Assembly: GCA_011316305.1 (NCBI GenBank)
Contig: SAUG01000120.1
Location: 1 to 64,000 of the forward strand
Direction: 5' to 3'
Source of the DNA: Rusavskia elegans
Taxonomy: Eukaryota; Ascomycota; Lecanoromycetes; Teloschistales; Teloschistaceae
DNA: 64,000 bases
Below, in pieces: positions 48,778 to 60,790 of the stretch (position 1 is the stretch's first letter; each line of letters starts with the position of its first letter). The notes beneath the pieces are model-generated. The model was not told the DNA's origin. It worked only from the letters and a program-made list of their open reading frames with translations, and ran no database searches. The translations under genes and the position numbers were made by a program.

Positions 48778-50759
48778 ATTGATGATTGGTGTGATCCGGC
48801 TCGTGAAGCACTTGTCCAACGACTGTGTGTTGGTGCACAGAGAGCAATATGTCTTCAGTCAAATTCACTCATACGTGTAGCAGGGTAAAGGTTCGAAAGT
48901 GTACTGCAAGACAAAGCGGAAAGATGGCGACATGCTTTCCCGGGGCCACAGTGACGTTTCCCTGTCGTCGCGAGATCGATCGATGCTGCGACCTACCTGG
49001 ATGAGAATAGTCAAAGCTAATGGTGATCCTTCGAATTGAGCCGCAATCGAGCATAGAGGCTGTGCACCAGCAAAATTTCGATTGCTGACTGCGTCCGGAA
49101 GGATGCACGGAGTCAGGATTGTCTGATCAGTGAGTACATTGGCCAACAGGGCTGTCATTGGTACCGCCTCGTAGGCCAAGGATCTAGGCAGGGAGCCAAC
49201 AAGATGTGCTCGCGATACAAATGCATCTGTTAAGCATTCCTCGTCTCCAGTCTGACACTGATGTCTTACCGCAAGGATTCGGATGGCGTCATTGAAAACG
49301 CCCCAACCCGCTACTGTTCCTTGCAGCCAGCTGGTCCGTTATTACATGCTTGTTTCGACGGCCGAAGCTTGCGGATGAGTGGGAGGAGCCAGGTAGCTGA
49401 GCAATCTGGAAGGTTTCCAGTTGCAAGATCCCTTTGCCAACGATCGGCTTGTCTTGGTGATGGCATTTTAGCATATGCGGCTGAACAATGGCGGGACTTG
49501 CTTCCTGATAGATTGGAATCTACAAAGTCATGCGGCGTAGCTGAATAAGGTTCGGGCTGGGTGGACTCCTGGTCTGTGTGTACGACATAAGGCACCCCGC
49601 GCCCGATCTCTGCCGCTCAGCTGCCAAGTAAGGATCAGCGGACAAGCGGGACAAGCCGGGGAAAGGGGCTTATAAGTGATGCCAGTTGGGGGCGGGCTTG
49701 ATCCTGGCATCCACACCTGTTGGACGCTTTGCGAACCAGATCTCACTTCACCTGCTGTTTTGCATAGCCTACTTCAGCTGGATGTAAGATCTGTAAAGGT
49801 GTCGATAGGAAGTAGACGGCTGTTTCAGCAGTCATCCAGCTGAGTCTTTGGAGACGGCAATGATCTGTCGCCTTGGTCCTCTTGGAACGATGCAGAATTC
49901 ACTGGTCTCAGTACCCCCGAAATTGGCTCTGTTGGATTCTCTGGGACTCAATATCTCACAACCAGCTTGGAGTTTCTACCAGCCACCCTGTGGTGCCGGC
50001 AACAATCTGCTCGCAACATGCTGTCTTTCCCTCCCGCAAAGCTGCCTGACATCTATCATGAGGGCCCTTCACACATCAAGTTTTGGATTAAAGTCCTGTG
50101 CATTGGCAGCGTGGTATCAGCTATCTGGACGAAAGCTTCCTCCGTACACTCCATCGTGGATGGGTTCCAGTGGGAGGACTGTATGCGACCTCTTCTTGAA
50201 CCAGCAAATAGTGACCTGGCTAATCGTCTAACAGGTGCACTTGTTTTGGCTCTTGTATATCTCTCAATCCCAGACGGACCTCGAGTTTGAAGGCTGACAC
50301 CTTGTATCATAGGCGTTGTTCCTGAATAGTCGACGAAGTGCCACTTGTGTTGTAGTGTAATGCTAGGAGTGAGGCACCCTTTGATGACTCCATAATTTTT
50401 GAGCTCTTCGCATATGGCGTGTTTTGGGCATTGGGGCTAGAAGGGGGCCGGACTGAAGCTAGATCGGTCGTCCTTGTTCAACGGGGATTGGGTGCCAGAA
50501 TAAGGCATTACTCCTGTAAAACACAGATCCTGAGATAGTACCTAGCCTTCCACAGCTAGGCTGTGACATCTGACTTGCATCCTTGCGTACTTTTGAGTCC
50601 CCTAGTTTGGAAAAGCGGTGGATTACGTCTGCGTGTTTTGCTTATGTCGGTACTGGCTTGTCAGCGCGGCGGGTCTTTTCACTCCTTTACTATAGACTCT
50701 TTGTCTTACTCGAAAGATTCCCATATCACATAGCTTGATATCCCATACACAACCTCACA
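48778..50759. other. Stretch with unassigned frames, no gene firmly supported
   Basis: About 2 kb between divergent P450 genes. Minus-strand frames at 48,865-49,179 and 49,289-49,595 can be joined through a 45-nt GT-AG intron (donor GTAAGA near 49,267), giving a chain with GTVAGWGVFNDAIRIL and AFVSRAHLVGSLPRSLAYEA, but I cannot complete or identify it. Plus-strand frames at 49,848-50,290 include a short hydrophobic chain. Either could be a regulator or a gene relic. Confidence 0.4.
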
Positions 50760-52580
50760 ATGATTTGGCATCTAAGCTCTGCCATTACGGCAGCACTATC
50801 GGCAGATCGCAGTAGCTTCGCTCATCATACAATGATGACTCTAATAGCTACTGTGCTGATACTCTGTTTTTGGCGTCTGTGGAAGTTCACGATATATGGT
50901 TACTTCCACCCAAACAGTCCGAAGGAGCTACCGTACTGGACTCCATGTACGTGTAGTCGTTGGCAAATGCTGTCTCCCGGCTAACGTTTTCAATAGTCAT
51001 CGGTATCTGCCATCTTAGTATCTTTCCTTGAGTCTAGACTAATTTTATTGTCTTAAGGACATGGCCTCGGCTTCTTTAGCAGCTCTCATAACCTTATTGA
51101 AAGGGGACTGTACGTACTCCAAAATTATGATGCTGCACGGTGCCCTGGTAAAGATCAGCAGAGTCTAACCCATTTTATTTGATACAGCGACTACGTCGGA
51201 CGGACATACGAGCCTTTCGCTCTCCAGGTCGGCCCTGAGATGCTTTACATCATCACTGCACCGAAAGACGTTGCAGAAGTATTCAAGAAGGCGGACGTAC
51301 TGGGATGGGATGGCCACCTCAACCAAATATTCTTGAACTTTGGAATGAATCCAGAGTCTCTGAAGCAGGCCTGGCTGAAGCCAAGTCAAGCCGACGCACG
51401 ATATTTGGGCATCAATCCCCAACAGCTGTCACTCATTCGCCTGGTCGAGAGGATATACGCCCAACAACTGCTTCCAGGAGTTCACATGGACGAAATCGGC
51501 TCGAGTTTTGTGACAGCACTCCATGCAGCTTTCCGCTTGCCGAATCTCGAGATATCCAGCGTGAGAGCGGATAACGGCTCTAGAGCATTCTCTCTCAGGA
51601 CCTTATGCCAGTATACCCTGCTAGAGGCCGGAATATACTCCTTCTTTGGGAAAACCATCATGGAGATGGACAACAACATCATCCCAAACCTGCTAGCATT
51701 CACAGACAACGCCTGGATGCTCTTCTATGGACTGCCCTCGTTTCTGGCTTCCGGCGTGTTGGTTCCCCAAAATGCAGTGCTCGAGACGTTCCAGCGATTT
51801 GCAGATCTGCCAGAAAACCTTCGCAACGATCAGTCCTGGAGCGTACAGCAGGTGCTGATCGCCCAGGAATGCGTTGGGATGGATACGAGGAGTAAAGCGT
51901 GTATGCTTGCTATGATATTGTGGGCGTAAGCTCTGCTCGTTCTCATTGTATGCGTGGTAGCTGACGATGCCAGCGCCAACTCGAATGTCAACAACGCAGC
52001 TTTCTGGGTGCTGGCACGTATCCTTTTCGATGAACAGCTTCGCGAGACCGTCAAAGAGGAGGTCAATGCCGCATGGAAATCAGAGCATCTGGACGTCAAG
52101 TTCCTTTGTGCAAATGCAACTGTCCTTGACGGGACCTTCCATGAATGCCTCCGCCTCTCTGCTGGCGCTATGATGGGTCGAAAAGTACTCGAAGCCACCC
52201 AAATCGGCGACAAAATCCTGAAGCCGGGTGGAACGGTGCTGGTCCCCAGTCGGCAGCTACATTCCAATGCGAATGTCTGGGGAACAGACCACCAGCAATT
52301 TTCCGAAACGAGATTCGCCAAGAACGGAAGTCTTGTCAGACACGCGTCATACCGACCCTTTGGAGGCGGAGTAAGTCTTTGCCCTGGACGCAAACTTGCC
52401 AGGGAGCAAGTCTTCACCTTGGTTGCTATTCTCATCCACCGGTTTAACGTCAAATTAAGCCAGGACAAGAAGCAATATTTCCCGCAGCTCAATGTTAGCA
52501 CTCCCGCGCTTGGTGTGACAGGCCCAGCCAAAGATATGGACGTCTATGTGGAGCTGAACCAGGTCGAAAAGAGCACCTGA
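50760..52580 (+). CDS. Cytochrome P450 (second, CYP7/CYP8-like)
   Basis: Five exons (50760-50946, 50997-51002, 51058-51109, 51188-51925, 51974-52580) give 529 residues. N-terminal anchor (MMTLIATVLILCFWRLW), then LPYWTPFIGHGLGFF, where the P-F-I-G is completed by a 6-nt micro-exon at 50997-51002. I-helix WAANSNVNNAAFWVL matches the WA-x-x-AN-x-x-x-AFW type of CYP7/CYP8-like fungal P450s. ExxR is HECLRL. Heme loop YRPFGGGVSLCPGR with Cys464. The 48-nt intron 4 has a canonical GCTGAC branch point and removes the in-frame TAA after ILWA. Divergent from the first P450 across ~2 kb. Substrate unknown; a cluster oxidation or dehydration step is likely. Confidence 0.88.
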
Positions 52581-53339
52581 TCCTTTCTGGCAAGGAGTGA
52601 TAGGCTCGTACGCCTCGTCCGCCGCATCCGGAGGTTGTATGAGCAACAAATGTCTTTTGGAACCAGTCGACTCTGGCAAAGCATGCTACTAATTCAACTA
52701 CCCCCACACGTCCGACGTTCCTGATACAATTCAAATCGCAATTGAGGGTGTGCAGCAGTCATTACATCGATAGGATTTCGTTTTCAAAATTGCTGAGCTG
52801 TCATTACGGATCATGGGCAGAGCTGAATGCACTCATTCCGCTAGTGCTTATGGTCTGATCCTGCAGGATTGCGTGCATCGCAATGTCGATCAAACTCTAA
52901 ATTGTATGTCATGGGTGTTTCATACGCTCAGCCCTCGCTTAGGCAACCACACTCAGGCGCACGAATGATCAAAGCGTCTTCACAAGGATTGAAGGATCGA
53001 AAGTGGCGCTGTACATGCACAGTCCGAAGCGCCAGCAGATGACCAGGAAAGCACAACAATCGGTGTACTTCGTAGGGTTCAAATGCTGGAAGGAGGCACA
53101 ATACATGCGACGGGCAGACGTTGCTCGGGTGGTCGTCCGAGATAGTGCAGCCAGCTCCCTTGAAAACTCTGGCAAAGCACTGTCATACGATATCCTCTGA
53201 GCATCGGAAGTGCTCGCTATCTCCTGTTTACTGGCATTGATTGTCAACAACCCAATCACTAGAGTTCAGATCTTCATACCAGGAACGCAATCTGTGAATA
53301 TATTCTTACCGTCTCAACTGTCCGTCTTTCAACAGCCGA
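52581..53339. other. Intergenic, no gene supported
   Basis: About 760 bases between the second P450 and the SAT4-type gene, both rightward. No supported frame. Confidence 0.5.
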
Positions 53340-54555
53340 ATGGGTCCCAGTGCACAGATGATGAGGGTGGAACAGCCCGTATTCCTGGTCGGTATTTGCG
53401 ATCAAATTTATCTGAACACAGTCTGACTGGATTATAGGGCCTGATATGGGCTGGGTTTGCCATCGCAACCATCTGTTGCGGCCTCCGGTGTCTGGCTCGT
53501 ATTCGAACTTTCAAGAAATTGCTTGTCGATGATTATTTCGTCTTGTTGGCCTTATCGCTAGTCTTCGCCAGTGCCATTACATGGCAGATCTTCGCGCGAC
53601 GTATGTACTATGTCATGAGGGTATCGGTTGGCTTGGAGATGCCGGGTGGGGATTTTGCCCAGGTTGCTGGAAGCTATTTCAAGGCCACCCTTGCTATCAT
53701 TATTCTCTTCTATTCAGCACTTTGGTCGATTAAAATCTCTTTTCTTTTATTCTTCAGACGCCTCGGCAACAATGTACAAGGACAGAGGCGAATATGGTGG
53801 CCCGTACTTGGAGTCACCGTTGCAACGTACTTCGCTTGTATCGGGTCTATCCAGTATGCGTGTCTCGTGTCTTCGTTCGAGTACCTTGCTGCCAATTGTG
53901 CAACCTCGGCTGCAACATCATTCCAGCAGATTACGCTGAAGCTGAACTGTGCTTGGGACGTGATCACGGACTGTCTGAGTAGGTTCACCTAATGCTCCGG
54001 GTACCGTGCTAACGAGTTGCAGTCATGCTTATACCATTTAGTATGCTTAAGGGCGTGCAGATGAAATGGCACCGGAAGGCCGCGCTCGGCGCTATCTTTT
54101 CTCTCGTGGTCATTACGATGGTATTCGCTATCATCCGTACAGCTCTTGTGGGTTCAAGCAATACGACTCAGCCTGACAGCTCTTGGTTGTACCTGTGGAG
54201 CGCGATCGAGGCTTCCATCGGTACGTAATGCTCAAGCGAGCAACGACTGAGACTGACTGCTCTACGTTCAGCCATTATCGTCGCGTGCCTTGCTACCTTT
54301 CGCAATCTTTTCTCGCGCGAGAGTAGCCGTCCGCGAATCGAAAAGGCGGCGGCGCCGGGCTCCTCCAACTTGTTCCTGCGCGGAAGCGGCAGGCGAATCA
54401 AGATGTCGGATGTTTTGGATTCGCTAGCATCCAGACCAGACGACGGCCACTCGGGATATCAGCAGCAGAGCGAAGCCACGAGCGATGCGCAATCGATCGT
54501 TGACAACCACAGCCACGGTACACACAGTCTGTATGAAATTCCCCGAGCAGCATAG
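53340..54555 (+). CDS. SAT4/rhodopsin-domain fungal integral membrane protein
   Basis: Four exons (53340-53387, 53438-53978, 54023-54220, 54272-54555; introns 50, 44, 51 nt) give 356 residues. Seven hydrophobic segments can be counted, starting with FLGLIWAGFAIATICCGLR. The motif ARIRTFKKLLVDDYFVL is the signature loop of the fungal rhodopsin-like (SAT4, formerly integral-membrane DUF) family; NCAWDVITDCLIMLIPF is the usual fifth-sixth segment sequence. The last ~80 residues form a soluble Ser-rich tail. These plasma-membrane proteins are common in and near metabolite clusters, but their role is unknown. An alternative start at 53358 is possible. Confidence 0.82.
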
Positions 54556-55214
54556 TCAAGGAAGTCGGGTGTCTGTTGGGTGGAACAGCTGGCCGCCAAT
54601 TACCTCTCAGTCACCACTAGTGGGTCTGGTTGGCGTTGGGCAAAGGGACGGTACTGCGATCCAAAATCGATGAAGGTAATTGCAAGGACAGGTCCGAATT
54701 GTCCGAAGAAGTATCGGCGGTCAGCCGTAGGCATTTTTAGCAATCCTCGTAGCTAATGTTAGATAAAGTACAGTCACGATCGAATCCGTCAACCTTTTCC
54801 GGGATGGCAACACGCGTGGATGAGATGAAATAACCAAATGCGATGTTTGAAAATTTGCCCAAACTCAAAGAAAAGAGGCTAGGCCAAATTGAGGGTTGGT
54901 GGCGGCTATCTGTGCCGTAGCCGACGCACTAAAGATCGCCAAGAAACCCAACGTCGTGGGAAGGATCCTGCAGTCAGGGAGGCTGGAGGAAATTGGCTGC
55001 CTGATTGCCTGCCCGCGATTTTGAGACTTCTCCCAGCCCGGTGCAAACAATCAGACAAAAAGGGATCCTTTGGTCCCATTTGTATCCACAACAGTGAAGG
55101 TGGAGTAGTAGCTTCCTTCTCCTGCCCTTACCTGACCCTGCCCCCTAGTGACCCCTCGTCACAGAGATCCGTACTGTCCTGATTGATTCTTGTGTACGAG
55201 TTTCCGAGATCTCG
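54556..55214. other. Intergenic, no gene supported
   Basis: About 660 bases holding the presumed promoter of the third P450. No supported frame. Confidence 0.5.
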
Positions 55215-57088
55215 ATGTCTTATTCGCTTTTTCTGGGTGTGCCCATCGCTCTTTTCCTGAGCATCGTGCTCTATCTCTTGTATGGACTTCTAGTAAACTA
55301 CACCGCAGCCCGGAAGACTGGTCTCCCTCTTATTGTCCTACCCTTCGACTGTGGACACCCATTGTGGTTAATCAGCGACAGGAAGGTTGCGCAATTGGTT
55401 CGACGTTTACCTTTTGGCTCGGGGACCTTCACCAGGTTCAATTGGCGAGGATGGGAGATCTGGGATCGCTACCGAGCTCACCAACAGCTTGGCGATGCCA
55501 TCTTCTTCGTGACGCCGGGCAAGAATTATCTCCAGCTGTGTGATGCGGAGGCTGTTTCGGACATCTTTCAACGTCGGGGTGACTTTCCTCGGCCACCTGA
55601 GTCCACGGGTAAGATACCCACACGGACTACTCAAAGAGCACTTCTAAAGATTGACTAGAAATGCTCAATATCTTTGGACCAAACGTTGGCACAGTAAGTC
55701 GACCTCCACCCTTTCGAAGGTTAGATCGCTGATTCAACAGACGGACGGACCCCAATGGCAAAGACATCGCAAGATCACAGCTTCATCTTTCAACGAGCAG
55801 GTCAACGAACGCGTTTGGATGGAGAGTATACAGCAATCCACCAATTTGATTCAATACTGGTCTGGCAAACCCTCCATCAACAGCGTGGCCGTAGATACCC
55901 GAACTGTATCGCTCCATGTCATGTCGGGAGCCATCTTCGGGAAATCTTACCCCTTTCGAGGTGCTGACCAAGATATTCCAGCAAGCAGGGAGGACTCTTC
56001 AAGCTACGGCGAAGCTCTGAAGATAATTCTTGATCGTTGCATACCATTGGTCGTGCTCGGGCGGAAGAATTTGAATAATCCATGGCTTCCGAGAAAGCTT
56101 CGAGAGCTCTATCAAGCTACACTCGTTTTCCAAGCACATATGACCGAGGCTTACGAAAGCGAGAAGGAAGCAATGATGCGCAATGACAAGCTGGAGAATA
56201 ACCTTATCAGATCTCTCGTTCGTGCTTCGCTGGCCAACGTCGACCAGAAAGGAAATGCAGCTGGAGCCCACCACGAAGGTTTGACAGAAGAAGAGGTATA
56301 TGGCAACGTATTCGTTTTCAATTTTGCGGGACACGATGCAACGGCCAACTCCCTCGCAATCGGCATTTGTCTGTTGGCAACGCGGCCCGATGTCCAAGAT
56401 TGGATTGCAGAGGAGATCAATGCCGTTCTCGCCGGCGTCAACTCCGCGAAATCTTCCTATGAAGATACGTTCCGTCGTCTCCCGCGCTGTCTCGCAGTAG
56501 TAGTAAGCAAATTTTCAGCTGTTTCAGTTCAAAGCCATCTGACACCCTCGCTAGTTCGAGACCGTACGTCTCTACACCGCCGTCGCAATAGCCAAATCCA
56601 CCGGCTCCAGCCCGCGGCCATTGAAACTAGGTACCGACACCGTCATTATCCCAAAGAACACAGTCGTCATACCGAACTATTCCGCCTTGCACACACATCC
56701 CCGCTATTGGGGCCAAGATTCCCTCGACTTCGAGCCTTCGCGATGGATTACCTCGGGTCCACCCGTTCCCGCGACCAACGGCCAGCAGGCCTTATCAGCA
56801 CATCCCATAGAGCACTTGAAAGAGCCGCCCACACGCAATAGTCCCTTCGTCGGCTGGTCGGGCGGCGCGCGCAGCTGTCCAGGGCGAAAGTTCGCGCAGG
56901 TCGAATTCGTAGGCGTGCTGGTGGGGCTGTTTCGGGACTTCAAAGTGAAGCCCGTGCCGTTGAAGGGAGAGGATGATGATATGGCGAGAGCGAGACTGCT
57001 GGAGCAGATAAGGATGGATACTGGAATGAGGCTGCTTTTGCAGATGCTGCATCCGGAAAGGGCGGTGTTGGAATGGAGAAGACGATAG
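55215..57088 (+). CDS. Cytochrome P450 (third)
   Basis: Four exons (55215-55608, 55659-55693, 55741-56502, 56555-57088; introns 50, 50-47-52 nt class) give 574 residues. N-terminal anchor (FLGVPIALFLSIVLYLLYG). C-helix TDGPQWQRHRKITASSF with the heme-propionate W/R pair. I-helix FNFAGHDATANSLAIGI, the AGxDTT type. ExxR is FETVRLYT; PERF-like DFEPSRW. Heme loop GWSGGARSCPGRKF with Cys505. It resembles fungal class II P450s of the general CYP3/CYP4-like clan in secondary metabolism. No break seen once spliced. It is the last clear biosynthetic gene before the inverted-repeat element. Confidence 0.88.
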
Positions 57089-57136
57089 CTGTGATGTTGA
57101 CATTGGTGACCGTTTTTCCGACATGTATCATTAATA

Positions 57137-57726
57137 CTACCAAACGGACATGGAGCAAATATCAGACGAGCCGAAATGATTGCATGTCCGCGGGCGTGAT
57201 TTTAGATCATCTAACCCTGTATAGCACTCGTGGCTCCAAACTCCAACCCGTTCGTATGTGGAAGCGTCACACAAATTGGACACGAGCATACGACCAGCGT
57301 AACCCGGTAGACCTTTGTCCGGGTCAATTTCCCCCGTATGCTTCTTGTCCCATCCGACAATAACTAAGCAGACGACATTGATGGTGGCTGGCAAAGGAAT
57401 GTCTGGTTCGTAGCCATGCTTCGGTAGTCGACTGTTCTTGGTCTCGAAGTGGCTATATTTGTTTCGCTTCAGCGTTGCGGGTAAGAGCGTTCCGCGTAAG
57501 TATAAGCCATTCTGTTGAGGACTTGGATCATTTATCAAGTGGATCGTTGGGTTATCTCGATCGGTACTGCAGGACTTTGGCAACACTGATACGTGACAAG
57601 CGATCCTCGAAATTTCTCACACACGTGGTTGAGCTTCGCCTCTGAAGTGACATCGGTTGTAGGGTCTAATGGAACCGGGTGAGACATGTTGATACAGCTC
57701 ACGGCGATTGGATGTAGCTGAAACAA
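57137..57726 (-). pseudogene. Possible HET-type protein fragment
   Basis: Two minus-strand frames (57,726-57,535 and 57,586-57,137) overlap in different phases. The second contains YLRGTLLPATL and ends with CDASTYERVGVWSHE, which resembles the C-terminal end of fungal HET (heterokaryon incompatibility) proteins. No HET core is visible. The assignment is weak; the piece is at best a remnant. Confidence 0.3.
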
Positions 57727-57748
57727 GTAGGTCTGAGAATTTGATTAT

Positions 57749-58339
57749 AGGGTCTTGATAACCGTGCCCCCCTACCTGGCTGCGCGTGCCCCCTTTGAGT
57801 CATAAGCGCGGGCCAAGGTACTTTGTCTACAGTGACGACACCACCGCGCGGCAAGTACCAAATGCCGCTCTGCCTACTTAACGCAACAACCTTAGTCTCG
57901 CAACAATACGGGAGTGCTACATTAGCTACGCAGGGTTCCTTACCCAATTATAAGTACTTGTCTATACCTGCATGCGATATACCAATCTACTAAATATATA
58001 AATATTAAAGCCATATATTAACTATTATATATAAATAATAGTATTTTAGCTTTTTCGCGATAGAGGCGATGGAGGCGATATAGGTTAAGGAAGAAGGAAG
58101 GTAAGATATAGATATTAAAAAGGATTTAGGCGAAGGTCTCCTGAAAGCGGGGTAATTCTAGCGGCAGCGAGTAAGAGGCGACGGGGATAGTACTTGGGCA
58201 GCAGCGCATACGCCTATAAAAATAGGCGTGTATCTACGCTCGATCAAGTATCGTCTCCAAGAAATCCCTGGCGCCACGGCGTTCCTGACTCAAAGGGGGC
58301 ACGCGCAGCCAGGTAGGGGGGCACGGTTATCAAGACCCT
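57749..58339. mobile_element. 591-bp element with perfect 54-bp terminal inverted repeats
   Basis: 57749-57802 and 58286-58339 are exact inverted copies (54 of 54), GC-rich, beginning AGGGTCTTGATAACCG. They enclose 483 bp, the middle of which is AT-rich and RIP-like. No transposase frame is present, so it is a MITE-like, non-autonomous DNA element or a hairpin-forming remnant. Flanks (TTGATTAT on the left, TGATATA on the right) show no clear target duplication. Fot1/pogo-type elements have TIRs of this length and style; that family call is inference. Confidence 0.7.
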
Positions 58340-59648
58340 TGATATATCAGCTCAACGTTGGGCATTTACCTTGCACATGGCATGTGACAGGCAACAGCGA
58401 GGTTAGTCAGCCACGTCCAGTGAAATATCGGACTTCCCTTTTCGTCGGTGGAGGGCCGTCTGTTCTGTAAGCTGCCGACCAGCACCTCGATTAGGAGCCA
58501 AACCAGATAACTCGCGATGTAACAGGCAGAATGTATGATATCAGACGACCATCATCCCTGCATACCATCACACGTGTCTCGGCGCCGTCTCTGGAGACTG
58601 CCACGGTGCTTTTGGTGACAAAAACTTGTGGAGAAGTCATGTTTGTGGCATCTAAGTCGTAAAGTCTGCTTGGCGTTACACCAGCGACACATGTGCCACG
58701 GCTGACGAAACCCAAGAAATTTGGCATAAAAACGTTAACCACCAATAATACTCCGTACCTCTTTGCACATCTGATCCATCCGACATCAGGCTTGAAAAGT
58801 ACTTTACCTTACTTTTGTTCTTCACAACAAGTAAGTATACAGGACCATTCTTCTATATATACAAAGTTAGTTTCTATACTAGCCGATTACTGAAGCTAGA
58901 GCGTGGTCGGATTGCATGCACCCCTTTCCTCTACCGACGGTAAGGGCATATAAATAGCGCATGCTACTGTCTCGAGGTACAGTCCAGCCGTCACTGCCTC
59001 TAGGCTGCTAATCTTTCCGTTTCCTGCCTGTCTGCTCCTGGAAGATTGATCTTCGGTTCCAGCCGTCCCGTTGTCTCATTACTACACCACATGAAACGTC
59101 GCTTTACTCAGCCTCGATCATCAATAATGGTAAAGTTCCCTATAACGCTATACATTACGCCAACTGTCGTACGACTCTCTACAGCTCCTGCGCATGCCGA
59201 AACTTCCCAAAACTTCCCGGCATGGTTCGCCCGCCACTGCGCCCTCATCGTTTCCGCGAATAACTTCAAAAGATAAATCTTGGGTTACAATAACTTTACA
59301 TTTTGCCAAAATAAGTAATCCGGTCTATCGTCTGGGGCCTTGACCCTGCATCTGATTCCTCCTCCTAGCTGGCATTCACGGAATGTTCCACAGTCAGACA
59401 ATTCCTCACCCAGAACCCCAGTACAATATCCCGTTCAAGTCGAAAGAAGCTTGCTTTTACTGCATGCCGCTGAGCGGGAAGGCACCTAGCGCTCGATGAG
59501 GACTGGCATTCACCTCCGCCACAGGGTCAATTGTCTATAAAACCCGGTCTTCTGAAGTATCGTTCCCCATAAGATCCATCTCCAGGTCAATACTCCACCC
59601 AGTCATCAATCCCAGACTTCTATCTTACACTGTCAACTCGAAATCACC
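58340..59648. other. Intergenic, no gene supported
   Basis: About 1.3 kb between the inverted-repeat element and the next gene. Short frames only. A TATAAAA box at 59536-59542 lies ~107 bp upstream of the next start codon. Confidence 0.5.
59536..59542 (+). promoter_or_regulatory. TATA box
   Basis: TATAAAA ~107 bp upstream of the ATG at 59649, followed by a C/T- and CA-rich leader typical of fungal 5' UTRs. Confidence 0.5.
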
Positions 59649-60185
59649 ATGCATTTCCTACACCATCTCCTCATCATCACTGCATGCGCCTACCCCATCG
59701 CCGCCGCAAACTGCAACGAAGGCCGCTACGGCGGCGTCACCGAAGCCGAAATCGACGCCGCCAATCAGAAAATCTTCGACGCATACATCGGCACCGGTGA
59801 CATCCACTTCCCAGCCAACGATCCCCCCAAAACATTTGCATCCGGCGAATGCACCATCGCCATTCGCCACGATCAGGCTTCAGTCGAAGGATCCGTCCCC
59901 ACTGGAGAGATCTTGTATGCCGTTGATCAAATTAAAGATGAATGTGTTGAGCCTCATATTACGCAGGCCGGGGGCAGAGGGTGGGGGGGTGAAGTCGCCG
60001 GTGTTACAGGGGCAGGTGGCACGTTCACGGTGACGATTTACCAATATCCCGAAGATGGAAACGTCGGTAGCCCCGGTGCTATTGCTAGTGGTCCTTTGGA
60101 ATCACCTGCCGGCGGGACTGCTGGTTCTAGCGGAGACATCGAAACATATGGCACTGCCAGGAAGTACAGAAAGTTCAGATTGTAG
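59649..60185 (+). CDS. Secreted protein, function unknown
   Basis: 178 residues, intronless, with a clean signal peptide (MHFLHHLLIITACAYPIAAA). The mature part starts NCNEGRYGGVTEAEID and contains three Cys (NCNE, GECT, DECV), then a Gly-rich C-terminal third (about residues 105-165) with short repeats of G, S and A. A TATA box and a C-rich leader precede it. Such single-exon secreted proteins with strong promoters are often abundantly expressed. I do not recognise the family. Confidence 0.7.
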   Translation: MHFLHHLLIITACAYPIAAANCNEGRYGGVTEAEIDAANQKIFDAYIGTGDIHFPANDPPKTFASGECTIAIRHDQASVEGSVPTGEILYAVDQIKDECVEPHITQAGGRGWGGEVAGVTGAGGTFTVTIYQYPEDGNVGSPGAIASGPLESPAGGTAGSSGDIETYGTARKYRKFRL

Positions 60186-60790
60186 GGGCAAGCGCTGAGA
60201 AGTAAGATTTCTCCGATTCTAGGATTTCTTCAGACGTGTTTCGAAGCAGGTTGAGACATGATCTGTACAATTGATGGGAGATGAGACGGGACGATCAGTG
60301 CATAATCTTGAACAGGCAGACATCTCAGTACAATACACTTCATATCCATCGAAGCATGATTCGAACGAGCATAATTTTCGTATCTTGGTACTTTGAAAAA
60401 TTGAAAAAGTGATGCATACAGTCAAGTATACTTATCACCCGCTACTCTCAGCAAAGATAAGCTGAGACTTCGCAATCGTAATTATCAGCTTCCCCATGAG
60501 CCATTGTCCAGAAGCAGTCGTAGCAAATAAAGCAAGCCAAAATTCCAACACCAATAACCAACCCCTTCTTCGGCTCTCAGCATCTTGATACGTGCTTGTC
60601 TCCCGTCAATCATGGGCCCAAAGGTTTTCTCAAAATTCCAAGTATCTCGCGCTTACCCCCCTTGCCTCTCATGCGCACTTACCAGATAGCGTATCCCGTG
60701 CTCGATAACAGATCCCGTCTCCGCATCCAGACGATCTCTGGCTTTCCGAGGCTTCCTCCAGAGTTATTATCGGCCCCAAGCATGTATATA
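60186..60790. other. Intergenic, no gene firmly supported
   Basis: About 600 bases. A minus-strand frame at 60,679-60,918 overlapping the end of the next ORF may be its 3' exon in another phase. Confidence 0.4.
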
